Origin: Apium graveolens
Lineage: Eukaryota > Streptophyta > Magnoliopsida > Apiales > Apiaceae
Assembly: GCF_009905375.1 (NCBI RefSeq)
Contig: NC_133647.1
Location: 4,277,847-4,341,846, forward strand
DNA: 64,000 bases
Direction of reading: 5' to 3'
Below, one piece after another: positions 1-11,300 of the stretch; within the stretch, counting starts at the first letter, position 1, and each line of letters opens with the position of its first letter. The position numbers and the translations under genes are program-made. The notes under the pieces are model-generated. The model searched no databases and was not told the DNA's origin. It was given only the letters and a program-made list of their open reading frames with translations.

Positions 1-603
1 GTTGTCTTTCAGTTTCCTGGGAGTTTGTAATTGAGTGTGAAAAAAGGACAATAAGACTAGCAAACAAAATTAAGAGCGGGTTTTATTTGAGGTGTGTGCT
101 GCTTTTTCCCTCTGTCATTATGCAATATACAGTGTAACGTATGATTTTTTTTTTGTTTTTTTCAGTAACGTATGAATTTTGACGGTCAGGATTAGTGGTG
201 GATCCTTATTACCAGATATGACAACAAACGAGGAGATGCCAATTGACGGTTTCATATTTTACCCGTCAAATTTTGTCAAAATGCTGATCGTATTACATTT
301 CCACCTAATAGTGTCCGGAAAATGCGAGGTAATCCAAATACGTTCTCGAAATATTTCTCAAATGTCAAGTGTATCGCTTTAATTTATTATAATAAGATGA
401 ACTTCTTTAAAATTCGGTATTAGTAGTTGTTTATGTTATAACTGAGGCAATAAATTTATAATAGATATGCTTGGTTCGGGTTAAGTTATCAGTTCCTTAA
501 ATAGTTACCCGTTCTTCTAAAATCATTTTATCATCAATATACTCTCGAGATGGAAAGGTGACCCAATTTTTATTTACTAGATATGATCTCGAAAAAAGGC
601 CCC
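1..603. other. Intergenic, nothing recognised
   Basis: AT-rich sequence with only short chance ORFs (for example 179-382 plus) that lack domains, codon bias or a family resemblance. No repeat ends or RNA genes are visible here. Confidence 0.6.
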
Positions 604-1211
604 AAATGTCACTTTTTTGGGGCAAATGACCCTCAATATCACTTTCTGAATAATTGATCCAAAATGTCACTCCAAAACAGAGTTTCGGGTGAAGTTTTTA
701 TTTTTAATGAAAAACGGAGTTGCGTGTTCTGTTTTGATTTTTTTTTTCCAAAAAAAAATTTGAAAACGCAACTTCAATTCGTGTTTATGGGGGTAAAACG
801 CATTCTCAGGATGAGTTTCTCATATTAACTCATTTTGGATTTGCGTTTTGAATTTTTTTTGCATCCTGAGAAAAACTCGGTTAGAAACTGCGTTTTTACG
901 AAAAACTCATTTTGAAACGCCGTTTTTATATCCATAAATTCAAGACAAGACGAGACTGCGTTTTTTACCGAAACAATTTCTGAAATTGCGTTTTCACCAA
1001 AAACTCGGTTTGAAACCACTCTAGAAAAATACGAAACGAAGCTGCGTTTTTCTTTTATTTAAAAAAAATTGTTATAGAAAAATTCAATATGAAACTGTGT
1101 TTTTCGTCTATTTTTAAAAACTTCACCGGAAACGCCGTTTTCAAGTGACATTTGGGGCAAAAAATTCAAAATATGACATTGAGGGCCATTTGACACCAAA
1201 CAGTGACATTT
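604..1211. mobile_element. Foldback/MULE-like element 1 with long terminal inverted repeats
   Basis: The left end, from AAATGTCACTTTTTTGG, matches the reverse complement of the right end (ending at 1211) over about 70 bp with scattered mismatches. Shared blocks include AAATGTCACT, CAAATG, CCCTCAAT and a second AAATGTCACT. No transposase ORF is present. The interior holds about ten irregularly spaced copies of a GCGTTTT or AACGCC motif. A second element at 22599-23575 has the same type of ends and interior. No target duplication could be defined, so the class is uncertain; a non-autonomous Mutator-like or foldback element fits best. Confidence 0.65.
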
Positions 1212-1602
1212 GACTCGACCAGTCAAATTTAAGATTTTTTATGACTTAAATTTTGATACCATATTAAATTACTAGCTAATTTAAAATCTGGAACTTGAAA
1301 CTTTTCATAAAAAGAAATCCGGTATGTGTGTAAAAAAAGCGACTACTTATTTGAAGACTGGTATAAATATGTGGCAGGAATAATAATTAAAATTAAAATA
1401 AAATAAGATAAAGGTTCATAAAGGTGCAGTCTACAAGAAGGCCAAATCAGCATGGTGTCCACAGAATAAATAGTCGTACATGTTCCTCTGTTTGTGTCCA
1501 CCGCCGACTTTCCACATTGATAAGTATGAATGAATATGATAAGTATGAAGATGATGACTTGTGTATACATTCATTCTACACTCATCTATCACAACCACTC
1601 TT

Positions 1603-1755
1603 CGTTTCTTTTTTTTTTTTTTTTTACTAATTTTGGCTTATAGCCTTATAAATGAGTATCTGTTCTCAACAATTCTCGGAGTGAGCCAGGATCGAACCCA
1701 GGATCTGGGACGACAGAGTATAAGCCCTTTACCACTTGAGCTATCCAACCGTGCT
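1603..1755 (-). mobile_element. tRNA-derived SINE
   Basis: Read on the minus strand, the element begins with a tRNA-like head containing an A-box-like TAGCTCAAGTGG and a B-box-like GGTTCGATCCTGG (about 1750-1690). A short unrelated body follows, then a poly(A) tail, seen as a T run at about 1608-1625 on plus. The 7-bp direct repeat CACTCTT flanks it at 1596-1602 and 1756-1762, as expected of a target-site duplication. Pol III promoter boxes, an A tail and a target duplication together define a SINE. It is not a working tRNA, because no cloverleaf with an acceptor stem can be closed. Confidence 0.75.
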
Positions 1756-1921
1756 CACTCTTACACCGTGTTCCCTAATTTCGGAAAGAAAAGAAAAGAA
1801 AAGAATTTAAAGTGATAAATTTTCTCTTCTCTTTCAATCTTCTCAAAAGTTTAAAGAAAATTTTGTAAATAAGTATAATAAAAATTTATTTTTTAATTTT
1901 TAATATTGTACAAAAAAATTA

Positions 1922-2174
1922 CTTCCTCGGTCCCTTCCAATTGTTTACATTTCTGAATAAGTGTCCGACACGTATTTTAAGGTGCATAAAAACTATAGTT
2001 ATGTAACTTATTTTTAAAATTTTCTTTTTTCTGAATAAAAGTTGAATGTTTTAATTTTTATTCAGAAAAATAAAATTATAAAAAGAAAGTTACAGAACTA
2101 TACTTTATATGCACCTTAAAATGCATGTCAGACACTCTCTAAAAAATGTAAATAATTGAAAGGTACGGAGGGAG
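1922..2174. mobile_element. Stowaway-type MITE 1
   Basis: The element starts CTTCCTCGGTCCC and ends GGTACGGAGGGAG, close to the plant Stowaway (Tc1/mariner-type) terminal consensus CTCCCTCCGTCCC. It is flanked by TA on both sides (1920-1921 and 2175-2176). The two halves are inverted copies of each other over about 120 bp each, so almost the whole 253-bp element can fold into one hairpin. It has no coding capacity. Confidence 0.85.
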
Positions 2175-2924
2175 TATTGTGGAACAAGTAATGGAAATAT
2201 ATTGTTGAACTTTGTTTTATTTTATTTTCAAATTTTTTTTTGAAACATGGTGTAAAAAATTTATGCTGCTAACCTTGCAAAATTCTTCTCCTTTCCCTTC
2301 TTATTTTTTTTTGGTTAAGAACAACAATAAATTTTAGTCTATGATAACATTTCATTTAATAAAATTTATCGTTTAATCATCGGACATGAAACATCTAGAA
2401 TATAATTTAGTTTCTTTAAAAAGTTTGTTTTTACAAGACAAATTGAAAGGTAGCAAATTATACTCGAGATGAATGCCAAGTACCATTTGTTATATATGGG
2501 TTGACTACAAATTAATTAATAATAATGTATCATATACTCACATAAATTTCACGAATAACTTTTTTTTTAAATTGTCAATTAATAATAATGCTCTACCATA
2601 TCATTTAATACTAAATTTAATTTTATTGTCTCTAGCACTATTATATGTAATCCTTATGATTTTTCGAAATATTTATCGTAATACGTAAGAATAATTTGAA
2701 ATCCTTATGATTCATGATAAATATTTTGAAAATTGGTAATGAATTGTTATTGAATATTTTAATATAATAGTCAATCTGTAGAATACAATATATTTAAAAT
2801 ATTATATATTTCATAAATATTTAATATTAATTAATTTTACATTTAATAATTTTATCATGATTCACAGATCACAAATAAATAATATCGATTAATTATATTT
2901 AAAAAATCGGATCAATAACATAAC
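2175..2924. other. Intergenic AT-rich DNA
   Basis: Very AT-rich sequence with runs such as TTAATTAAT. I see no coding exon, repeat terminus or RNA gene. A short plus-strand ORF at 2473-2688 has the composition expected by chance. Confidence 0.5.
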
Positions 2925-3418
2925 TGTTAGTAACTAGATAAGTAATTACTTGATAAATGAGAAGAATTATACTACCTTCGTCCCTCTCATTTATTTACGG
3001 TTTTTTTCACATGCTTGACACGCATTTTAAGACAATTATAAAGTATAATTCCGTAATTTATTTGTAAAATTTTCTTTTTTTGTATAAAAGTTTGAACATT
3101 ATCATTATATTTTTATTCAGAAGAAAAAAAATTGAAAAAAATTATGCAACTACATTTAATAAGAGTATTAAAGTGCATGACGAGCCCCCGTCCCCCAATG
3201 TAAAGAATTAAGGGGGACGGAGGGAGTATATCTTATTGAAAAATGAAACATAACAAGGACTTATAAAACCTGACAGAAAGTAGCAAAACATAGAAATAAA
3301 TACCCACGCTGCACACCTAAAAACGTGGTTGACTGACTCATAACAAATAAGGAAATACTAACTACAATTTGAAATAGTCAAATCCTAAACAACATCAAAT
3401 AAATAATTAAAACTAACA
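2925..3418 (-). repeat. 3' LTR of element A, with a MITE inserted
   Basis: The plus strand begins TGTTAGTAACTAG and ends AACTAACA. It aligns with the other LTR at 16635-16884 along its whole length, apart from a 255-bp Stowaway insertion. The purine-rich GGGGAGGATT on minus (3428-3419) directly precedes it and is the polypurine tract. Confidence 0.88.
2972..3226. mobile_element. Stowaway-type MITE 2, inside the LTR of element A
   Basis: Terminal repeats related to CTCCCTCCGTCCC, with the right end GGGGGACGGAGGGAG. TA duplications lie at 2970-2971 and 3227-3228. The sister LTR at 16635-16884 preserves the empty site (GAATTATATATC), which fixes both boundaries and the TA duplication. The element is 255 bp, non-coding and foldable over most of its length. 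Confidence 0.9.
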
Positions 3419-4028
3419 AATCCTCCCCTAAACTGATTACAAATACTTTCAGTTTACATTTGGCATTAGACAGACTCCATAACTTCAGGAATACTTCAAG
3501 TTTTAGTGGCTTTGTCATGATATCTGCGATCTGATCCCTGGTACCACAATAAACCAGCTGTACCACTTCATTCTTTGTTAAGTCTCTCAGGAAATGAAAC
3601 CTCACCTCAATATGTTTGCTTCTCCCATGTATGACTGGATTCTTGGACAATTTAATTGTAGAATAATTGTTGCACATTATGATTGTGCATTTACTCTGCT
3701 GATGTCCAATTATCTCTAACACTCTTCTCATCCATACACATTGGCAAGCACAAAAGGCTGCTGCCACAAATTCCGCTTCACTTATTGACAATGTTACAAC
3801 CGATTGCTTCTTTGCAGACCACGATACTGCCCCACCACTCATCATAAATACATATTCTGATGTACTTCAATTATCTATATCTCCAGCATAATTAATGTAC
3901 ATATAAGCTACTAATTCGTATCCACCTCTTTTCTTATAAAACACTCCTAACTCCATAGGTTCCCTTCAAATAGCGTAGAACTCGTTTTACTACTTGCATA
4001 TGTGTCTCTTTAGGATCAGACATGTATC
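3378..4028 (-). pseudogene. Element A: reverse transcriptase end and RNase H (3' fragment of pol)
   Basis: On minus this reads from the end of the RT domain (just after the element B insertion at 4028) into copia RNase H. Recognisable parts are the entry AVSWSAKKQ, the SEAEFVAA block (usually AEAEYIA), a CNNYS block in place of CDN-S, and HIEVRFHFLRD near the C terminus. The open part (3845-3378) runs through the polypurine tract into the LTR before stopping. Small shifts separate 3900-4028 from the rest. It is the other half of the gag-pol at 13101-16553. Confidence 0.8.
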
Positions 4029-5606
4029 TGAAAGTGTTTGTCCTAAATCCAATCATGTATGATGAGTTAGGAAGAACTTTCTTGTATTCCTATTTGATTT
4101 CATTGATATTAATAAAAGACTTGTTATGTTTTTATTATGGGTTTTATCTATTTAAAGTGTTTTAAATAAGATGTTCCATAATTTAGAGTAAAGCTTCTAG
4201 AATTATAATGAGATTGTAATAGTGAGATCTAGAAGATGATAACTCTAGAATTAAACAGTTCCTGATCATAGGATAACTAATCGAATGTTAGTGGATCCGC
4301 AAAGATTGGTACATACTATGATTGCTCCCTTCAGGAGGATGTGTGTTCTCATAGGCATTTGTGTGGTGACACTATAGCTAGTATGTAGGTGCTTATTAGA
4401 GAATAAGTTCACTGAACATGACTCGATAAGTTGAACAACTAATGGAGATTACTCACATGTCAATAGTGGTTCACTAAGTGATAGTTGTACAAGTGTCCTT
4501 AGACTTGAGATCGTTAAAGTTATCTTATATATAATGAACTGTGCTTTGGTTTAGTCCTTAGTCTCAGGACATCCATTAAGTCTATTCTGGGCATAGGGAT
4601 TTGTGTATAGAGATGGTTAACGTCAATAGAGGATCTCCCCGTTCCAGTATAGGAAGAGAATATCCTATGTTATTCTTAGTATGCGAGTTCTGGAATCTCT
4701 GGCCAGAGTGTATGAAATTAGAAAGGAGTTTCTAATTTGCATTAATATGAACTTTGCATTATGAATAAGAAATCATATGATTAAATTTGATAGGCCTGAC
4801 ACAAGATCCATGCCTTGTATTTAATCGGGATATTATAAGGGTAGAAGGAATTCATTGTACGGTAACTAGTCACTGACAGGTTCTTGGTATTCTAAGCAGT
4901 GAATTCATATTATCCGGATAATCGCGATATGTTGAGAAGCATCACTCACGATATAGAATAAATAAAATTAATCAGTTAATTATATTTAGTGAATTTTATT
5001 ATTCATGTAAATAATTAATAAAAGTTTATTATTATTTATTTCTACTACCGGCATAATATTGAACCTACAAGGTCACACCATAAAAGAATATTTTCTTTGA
5101 TGAAATAATGAGAGAGAGAGAACTATTTTCTAAATAGTGTAGAAAAAGAAATAATGATTAAAATAGTTTTAATTATTATTAAAGCATTTTATAAAGATAA
5201 AATGTGGGGGTTAATATATATATATATATAAAGATATATTATAAAACCCTAGGAGAGCCCTATAAATAGAATAAGATGACTCATTCTATTGACATACTTG
5301 GTTTTGTGAAAACCCTAGTCTCCATCTTCTTCATCTCTCTCTCTCTCCCAAAAACCTCCATTTTTATAAAAAGCTCGGTTTTATAAAAAGGTTCATCGAA
5401 GAGGATCGTTCTTGGTGGATACCGGTAGAGTGCTTCACACACTGAGGAGGAACTGCTAGCACTCCATTTTTATAAAGCTTCGATTCATAAGGGTATGGTT
5501 ACGATTCATCAGTTTTTCCTTTTTATACGTTTTTCTATATGTGCTGTATATGGTTTTTACGGAATAAATGTTATATCTCGCTTCCGCTCATCCGTAAATT
5601 CCTTCA
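4029..5606 (+). repeat. 5' LTR of element B
   Basis: Begins TGAAAGTGTTTGTCC and ends ATTCCTTCA, 1,578 bp, collinear with 11518-13100. A TATA box (TATAAATA, 5261-5268) lies in the 3' third, followed by a CT-rich stretch at about 5331-5348, so transcription probably starts near 5290-5300. Confidence 0.95.
5261..5268 (+). promoter_or_regulatory. TATA box of the element B 5' LTR
   Basis: TATAAATA in a strong context (GCCCTATAAATAGA), conserved at the equivalent place in the 3' LTR (12751-12758). It lies about 345 bp before the LTR end, which sets the U3/R boundary just downstream. Confidence 0.7.
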
Positions 5607-5607
5607 T

Positions 5608-5619
5608 TGGCATCAGAGC
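5608..5619 (+). other. Primer-binding site of element B (initiator tRNA-Met)
   Basis: TGGCATCAGAGC lies one base after the 5' LTR. It differs at one position from TGGTATCAGAGC, the usual plant copia site complementary to the 3' end of initiator methionine tRNA, which primes minus-strand DNA synthesis. Confidence 0.9.
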
Positions 5620-6228
5620 TAGGTTCTGCATATAGAGATTCATATAAAAAAATTCAGATTTTTTAATGCATGTATGGATTTGTTATGATTTTTGCAAGTT
5701 TATTTAGATTTAATTATGAATTAATTTGAAATAATTTTTGCATAAAATTTTGACTACTGATCTGGGTTCTACAAGTGTTGTAGATCGTCTAGGTATTTTT
5801 TTCACAATTTTGTGATGTGTAGATTATTTGCTATGATTTTTTTAAAATTGTTTTAATTAAAATTCATGAAATAATTATGCATGTTAATAATTATGATTAA
5901 AATTTGCACAAGGACCCATGACTGATTTGATAATTTTCTGCTACTCCCTGATTTAAGAAATTATATAATTTTGATTTTTTATTAATTTATTAATTAAATG
6001 TTAATTAATTTATTAATAATAAAATTAAAATAATAACATATTAATAAAGAGTTATTAATAAGGGAGTAAAGGAAAGGGGGTGTTACTTATTTGTTTTTTG
6101 TAACAGCAGAAAGACAAACAGGCAACGGCAGGAAAATACAAAAAAAAATAAAAAAATTCAACGATCTGCTGTGCTGGGCGCGTGAAGCGCAGTCGCCGGG
6201 GGGGGGGGGGGGGTGTCGCAAATTCCCT

Positions 6229-6321
6229 GAATGCGTTACACACATTAAAGGCTCAAAAGTGTTGTAACGCATTACCGGAATGCGTTACAACCCTTGTAAC
6301 GCATTCCTGTAATGCGTTATA
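6229..6321 (+). repeat. Twin palindromes with core TGTAACGCATT
   Basis: Hairpin 1 (6261-6291) pairs GTTGTAACGCATT with AATGCGTTACAAC around an ACCGG loop, a perfect 13-bp stem. Hairpin 2 (6295-6321) pairs TGTAACGCATT with AATGCGTTATA around CCTGT, with one G-T wobble. A fifth half-copy, AATGCGTTACA, lies at about 6230-6240. The copies follow directly on one another, so alternative pairings between hairpins are also possible. Confidence 0.85.
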
Positions 6322-7001
6322 GCCCGACTATCCACATTAAATTTGATTTTTTGGGAGTTTCGTAACTCCGTTTTGGGCGTGCAATATATCGTTGGATTCG
6401 TTTTTCCGAGACGGATCTAATGGAGTGGTCAAATATTTTTTATATAAAAGTTTTGAACTGTTTATATTCCCAAAAGTGTTTTAAAGCATGTTTTAATTGT
6501 TTTAATTGCTTTTAAATGTTATAATAAATCCATACATCATTATATCAATGTGTGACATGATATTACTTGCATGCTTACTTGTTTATTTATTTTTATATAT
6601 AAGATATATGCCTATGTTTACCATGCGATGATAGATTTAGGCGAACTTAAATCAAAATAAGGCGTGCTCTAGAAAACCTAGAATATGAATCGTTTCTTGC
6701 CTTAACAATAATATTATGAATACAATCATGAGATTCTTGTGTTTATGAAACACATAATTAAATATGAATTTTCAATTTTGAGAGAAAGGATGATTTTGTC
6801 AAAAGCAGATTTCGATATGTAAGAAAGGGGTATTAAGTGACGCCTCTTGACAATGCTCCCCCCGGTCTGGGAATCATCTGATTATCAATTATTGATTTGA
6901 AATATTTAATTTAAAAGGAAGAATCTCTTTATAATATGATTATGATTGTAACATAATATAATCCCTCTAAAATTAAACAATATCAAGTAGTAATTGGCCA
7001 A

Positions 7002-7022
7002 TGACACAACGAGCTTGTGTCA
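7002..7022 (+). repeat. Stem-loop in the element B leader
   Basis: TGACACAA (7002-7009) pairs perfectly with TTGTGTCA (7015-7022) around the 5-base loop CGAGC. It lies directly upstream of the four-hairpin array and may be part of the same folded domain. Confidence 0.7.
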
Positions 7023-7052
7023 GTCATAACCTTCCAACATGGTAGAAAGTAG

Positions 7053-7386
7053 TTCTTATTTATAAATCATTGTCGTTTCGTGCTACATACGAGGGTTTTG
7101 ATTTCGAAATAAGAAATGCTTGTTTATTACATAGAGATGTGTACATTGAATTAGAATCTAAAGGTCGTTACGTGCTGCAGTCATGGGCCGTTGGAGACTG
7201 ATTCAATTGTACAAAATGTTGGGTTAGACTTGACTTAGAATATTGAGTCTGTCGTGCTACATTCGTGACTCAATTATTCAAGAGGCTAAAGTTTTATTAG
7301 GGAATAACATAAGATGTAAATGACAAGAGTTGTCTGCCTATTGAACATCACATGACGTTTCGTGCTACAGCCGAGGTTGTGTGATG
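7053..7386 (+). repeat. Array of four hairpins sharing the loop core TCGTGCTACA
   Basis: Cores lie at 7078-7092, 7170-7184, 7252-7266 and 7360-7374, about 80-110 bp apart: TCGTGCTACATACGA, ACGTGCTGCAGTCAT, TCGTGCTACATTCGT and TCGTGCTACAGCCGA. Each sits in a different inverted repeat: 7053-7061 with 7107-7115 (9 bp), 7154-7158 with 7200-7204 (5 bp), 7242-7249 with 7267-7274 (8 bp), and 7346-7352 with 7380-7386 (7 bp). GGGAATA (7300-7306) and TATTCCC (7401-7407) could enclose the last one. Stems differ in sequence while the loop core stays, the pattern of conserved RNA structure. Function unknown. Confidence 0.75.
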
Positions 7387-7576
7387 GAATGTAGGATCCC
7401 TATTCCCACTAGCATTACGAATGCTTAATTTTTCACTTAGGGGGTTGTATAAATTAGATAAACTAGTGGGAGCCACTTATGAATAAAGACCAGATTCATA
7501 AAATGTTTTGAAATGAAATTGAATATTTGCTAAGTGTTGTTATGTGTTCATCATTTACAGATTTACTATATGCGTT

Positions 7577-8392
7577 ATGTCTTCTGCACTATCACTCCGG
7601 AGTATACTAGATGCTCACAAGTTGACTGGTCCTAATTTTGCTGACTGGCTTCGAAACTTGAGAATTGTTCTCAGGGTGGAGAAGCTGGAATATGTGCTTG
7701 ACTCACCTAAGCCTACTGAACCTGCTAATGATGCACATAATGATGATCATGTTGTGTATCGTAAGTGGATAGATGATGCAAATGTTGCTCAATGCATCAT
7801 GCTAGCTTCCATGAACATTGAGCTACAGAAGCAGCATGAGCATATGGATGCTCACACTATCCTTATGTATCTACAAGAGTTGTATGATGTGGCAGGGAGG
7901 ATAGCTCGATATGAGATATCGAAGGAGCTGTTCGGTTGTAGGATGTCTGAGGGATCATCTGTGAATGACCATGTACTTAAGATGATCAATTTGATTGAAC
8001 ATCTTGGACAACTTGGTTTTGCCATGGATGGGGAGCTGAGCCAAGACTTGGTCTTGCAATCACTTCCGAGTTCATTTTCGCAGTTTGTTGTGAACTTTCA
8101 CATGAATAAGCTGGATGTCAGCCTGGCTGAACTCCACAACATGTTGAAAACTGCGGAATCGAATTTCCCCCCTAAGAAGAGCTCTGTTCTTCTAATTGGT
8201 GAAGGTTCCAATCCTAAGAAAAGGAAGAAGAACCCTTCCAAGAAGAAGAAAGTAGGTGAGAAAAAGCCTGTTCCACCAAAAGCTGAAGACCCCAAGAGCA
8301 AAGCTGTTTGCTTCCACTGTAACAAGGCGGGGCACTGGAAGAGGAACTGCAAGGTTTACCTTACAGAATTGAAGAAGAAGAAGGGTAGATAG
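7577..8392 (+). CDS. Element B Gag (nucleocapsid) protein
   Basis: 271 aa if started at the ATG at 7577 (MSSALSL), the usual kind of N terminus for copia Gag; an upstream in-frame ATG exists at 7544. The N-terminal two thirds match the copia Gag (UBN2-like) layout, with FADWLRNLRIVLR near the start and a DHVLKMINLIEHLGQLG segment in the middle. A lysine-rich stretch precedes one CCHC zinc knuckle (CFHCNKAGHWKRNC, about residues 245-258) that would bind RNA. The frame ends at TAG 8390-8392, and pol continues in the same frame directly after it. In this family Gag and Pol are normally one polyprotein, so the TAG is probably a nonsense mutation; read-through cannot be excluded. Confidence 0.85.
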   Translation: MSSALSLRSILDAHKLTGPNFADWLRNLRIVLRVEKLEYVLDSPKPTEPANDAHNDDHVVYRKWIDDANVAQCIMLASMNIELQKQHEHMDAHTILMYLQELYDVAGRIARYEISKELFGCRMSEGSSVNDHVLKMINLIEHLGQLGFAMDGELSQDLVLQSLPSSFSQFVVNFHMNKLDVSLAELHNMLKTAESNFPPKKSSVLLIGEGSNPKKRKKNPSKKKKVGEKKPVPPKAEDPKSKAVCFHCNKAGHWKRNCKVYLTELKKKKGR

Positions 8393-11300
8393 ACTACCGC
8401 TTCTGCTTCAGGTATGTTCATGATTGAAGTGAATATGTCATTAAATCAAATTTCTACTTGGGTATTAGATACCGCCTGTGGTTCTCATATTTGCAATTCG
8501 TTGCAGGGACTAAGGAGAAGTAGGACTCTTAAAGAAGAGGAGGTGATTCTACGGATGGGAAATGGAGCAAGAGTTGCTGCTGAAGCTGTAGGATCATTTC
8601 ATTTACATATGCCTACGGGCAAGACTATTGTTTCAAATAATTGTTATTTTGTTCCCTCGATTGTGAGGAATATTATTTCTATCCCCATGTTAGACTTGGC
8701 TGGATTTTCGTTTGTTATTCAGAATAATAAATGTTCAATTCTTAGAGATAACGTTTTTTATGGAAGTGGTATTTTAAATAATGGTCTGTATGTATGTGAC
8801 GTAGAGCATGATTTACTACAAATTGAACATACTAATAAAAGAAAAAGGGATGATGAAAATCTCACCTTTTTGTGGCACTGCAGACTTGGTCATATTAGTG
8901 AAAATAGACTGCGGACATTGCATAAGGAAGGGTTACTTGACCCCTTTGATTTTGAATCATATCCTACATGCGAGTCTTGTCTATTGGGTAAAGTGACCAA
9001 ATCTCCATTTAGTGGACATGGAGAGAGGGCTGCAGATTTGCTAGGATTGGTACACACAGATGTATGTGGACCAATGTCTACGCAAGCCATGAGTGGATTT
9101 TCATACTTCATTACTTTCATAGATGATCGATCTAGATTCGGATATGTGTATTTGATGAAATATAAGTCTGAAGCCTTTGAAAAGTTCAAAGAATATAAAC
9201 ATGAAGTGGAGAAACAAACCAAACATAGTATTATAACTCTTCGATCAGATCGAGGTGGTGAATACTTGAATGGAGAGTTTCTAGATTATCTCAAAGAAAA
9301 TGGTTTAGTCTCCCAGTGGACTCCTCCATATACTCCACAGTTGAATGGGGTATCTGAAAGGAGAAATCGAACTTTGTTAGACATGTTTCAGTCCATGATG
9401 AGCTATGTGAATCTTCCAGTATTCCTGTGGGGTTATGTATTGGAAACCTCAGCATATTTACTGAATAAGGTGCCTTCCAAATCTGTTCCTCAAACTCCAT
9501 ATGAGATATGGAAAGAAAGGAAACCGAGTCTTAAACACGTTAAGATTTGGGGATGTCCAGCTTATGTCAAGAAAGTTGACCCAGATAAGCTGGAATCTCG
9601 ATCCGTAAAATGTAGTTTTGTGGGATGTCCTAAAGAGACTTTAGGGTATTACTTTTACACCGATCATAGGGTGTTTGTCTCCAGACATGCTACCTTCTTG
9701 GAAAAGCAGTTTATCCTTGAAGGAAATAGTGGGAGCAAAATGGAACTTGATGAAGTTCAAGAAGCACAAACTACTACAGTTCAAGTGGAAACACCTGTTC
9801 AGACTAAACAACCTTCTGTGGAACAACCCATTCGTAGGTCAGGGAGAGTGTCTCGCCAACCTGAGAGGTATTATGGCCTTGTCATTGAGAATGACAATGA
9901 GTTGTCAATCATTGATGATGACGACCCTATGACCTATAATGAGGCTATGAGTAGTGTTGACTCAGAGAAATGGCAAAGTGCCATGAAATCCGAAATGAAA
10001 TCTATGTATACCAACCAAGTATGGACTTTGGTTGAAGCACCTGAGGGTGTGAAGCCTATTGAGTGCAAATGGGTATACAAAAGAAAGATTGGAGCAGATG
10101 GCCAGGTGGAGACCTATAAGGCCAGGCTCGTGGTAAAAGGATTCAGACAAAGGCAAGGGATTGACTTTGATGAAACTTTTTTCGCCTGTAGCCATGTTAA
10201 AATCAATTCGGATTTTGCTTGCGATTGCTGCTTACTACGACTATGAGATCTGGAAAATGGACGTGAAAACGGCCTTCCTCAATGGGAAACTTGAAGAGGA
10301 AGTGTATATGACACATCCAGAGGGTTTTCTTTCCAAGGGAAATGAACACCTAGTGTGTAAGCTGCTGCGAACCATATATGGTTTAAAGCAAGCTTCTCGT
10401 AGATGGAACATCCATTTTGATGAGACAATCAAAGAGTTTGGTTTTATCAAAAACATAGATGAACCATGTGTCTACAAGAAGGTTAGTGGGAGCACGGTAA
10501 CATTTCTTGTATTGTATGTGGATGACATACTTCTTATAGGAAATGATATACCGATGCTGCAATCAGTCAAATTGTGGCTATCGAAGAACTTCACTATGAA
10601 GGACTTGGGAGAAACATCCTGCATTCTCGGTATGAAGATCTATAGAGATAGATCTAGAAGAATGATAGGTCTTTCCCAGGGTACATACATCCAGAAAGTG
10701 CTTAAAAGGTTTAGCATGGAAAACTCCAAAAGAGGTCTCATATCGATGAGCCATGGAGTGTCCCTTTTCGAAAAGATGTCTCCTAAGACACCTGAGGAAA
10801 GAGAGCGTATGAGTAAGATTCCTTATACTTCAGCAATATGATCTATCATGTACACGATGTTATGTACTAGGCCTGATGTTGCTTATTCAATCAGTGTGAC
10901 GAGCAGATATCAGTCCAATCCAGGTGAAGACCACTGGAAAGCAGTGAAGAACATCCTTAAGTACTTGCGAAGGACTAAGGATATTTTTCTTGTTTTTGGT
11001 GGAGGATCTGAGTTGAAAATAGAGGGTTATACTGACTCTAGTTTTCAATCAGAAAGTGATGATAGCAAATCCATGTCAGGGTACGTGTTTACTCTGAATG
11101 GTGGTGCGATTAGTTGGAAGAGTTCCAAACAGTCTACAACGGCTGACTCCACAGCGGAAGCAGAATATATAGCTGCAAGTGAGGCTGCAAAAGAAGCCAT
11201 TTGGATGAGGAAATTTGTTTCTGAGTTGGGAGTTGTCCTAGCATTGAGGATCCTATTGTGTTGTATTGTGATAACAACGCAGCAATATCACAAGCCAAGG

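Larger units (their letters stand above)
5620..7576 (+). other. Long untranslated leader of element B
   Basis: About 1.95 kb between primer-binding site and gag without a convincing ORF. It contains a 16-base G run (6198-6213), two adjacent palindromes (6261-6321), a TGACACAA stem-loop (7002-7022) and four regularly spaced hairpins with a shared loop core (7053-7386). In retrotransposons this region normally carries packaging, dimerisation or translation signals; which of these applies here is unknown. Confidence 0.7.

Noticed and set aside
179..382. Small plus-strand ORF near the window start
   Set aside because: No domain, no codon bias and no supporting context; chance ORF.
1690..1755. 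Possible functional tRNA gene (minus)
   Set aside because: A and B boxes are present, but no complete cloverleaf or acceptor stem, and a body, poly(A) tail and target duplication mark it as a SINE.
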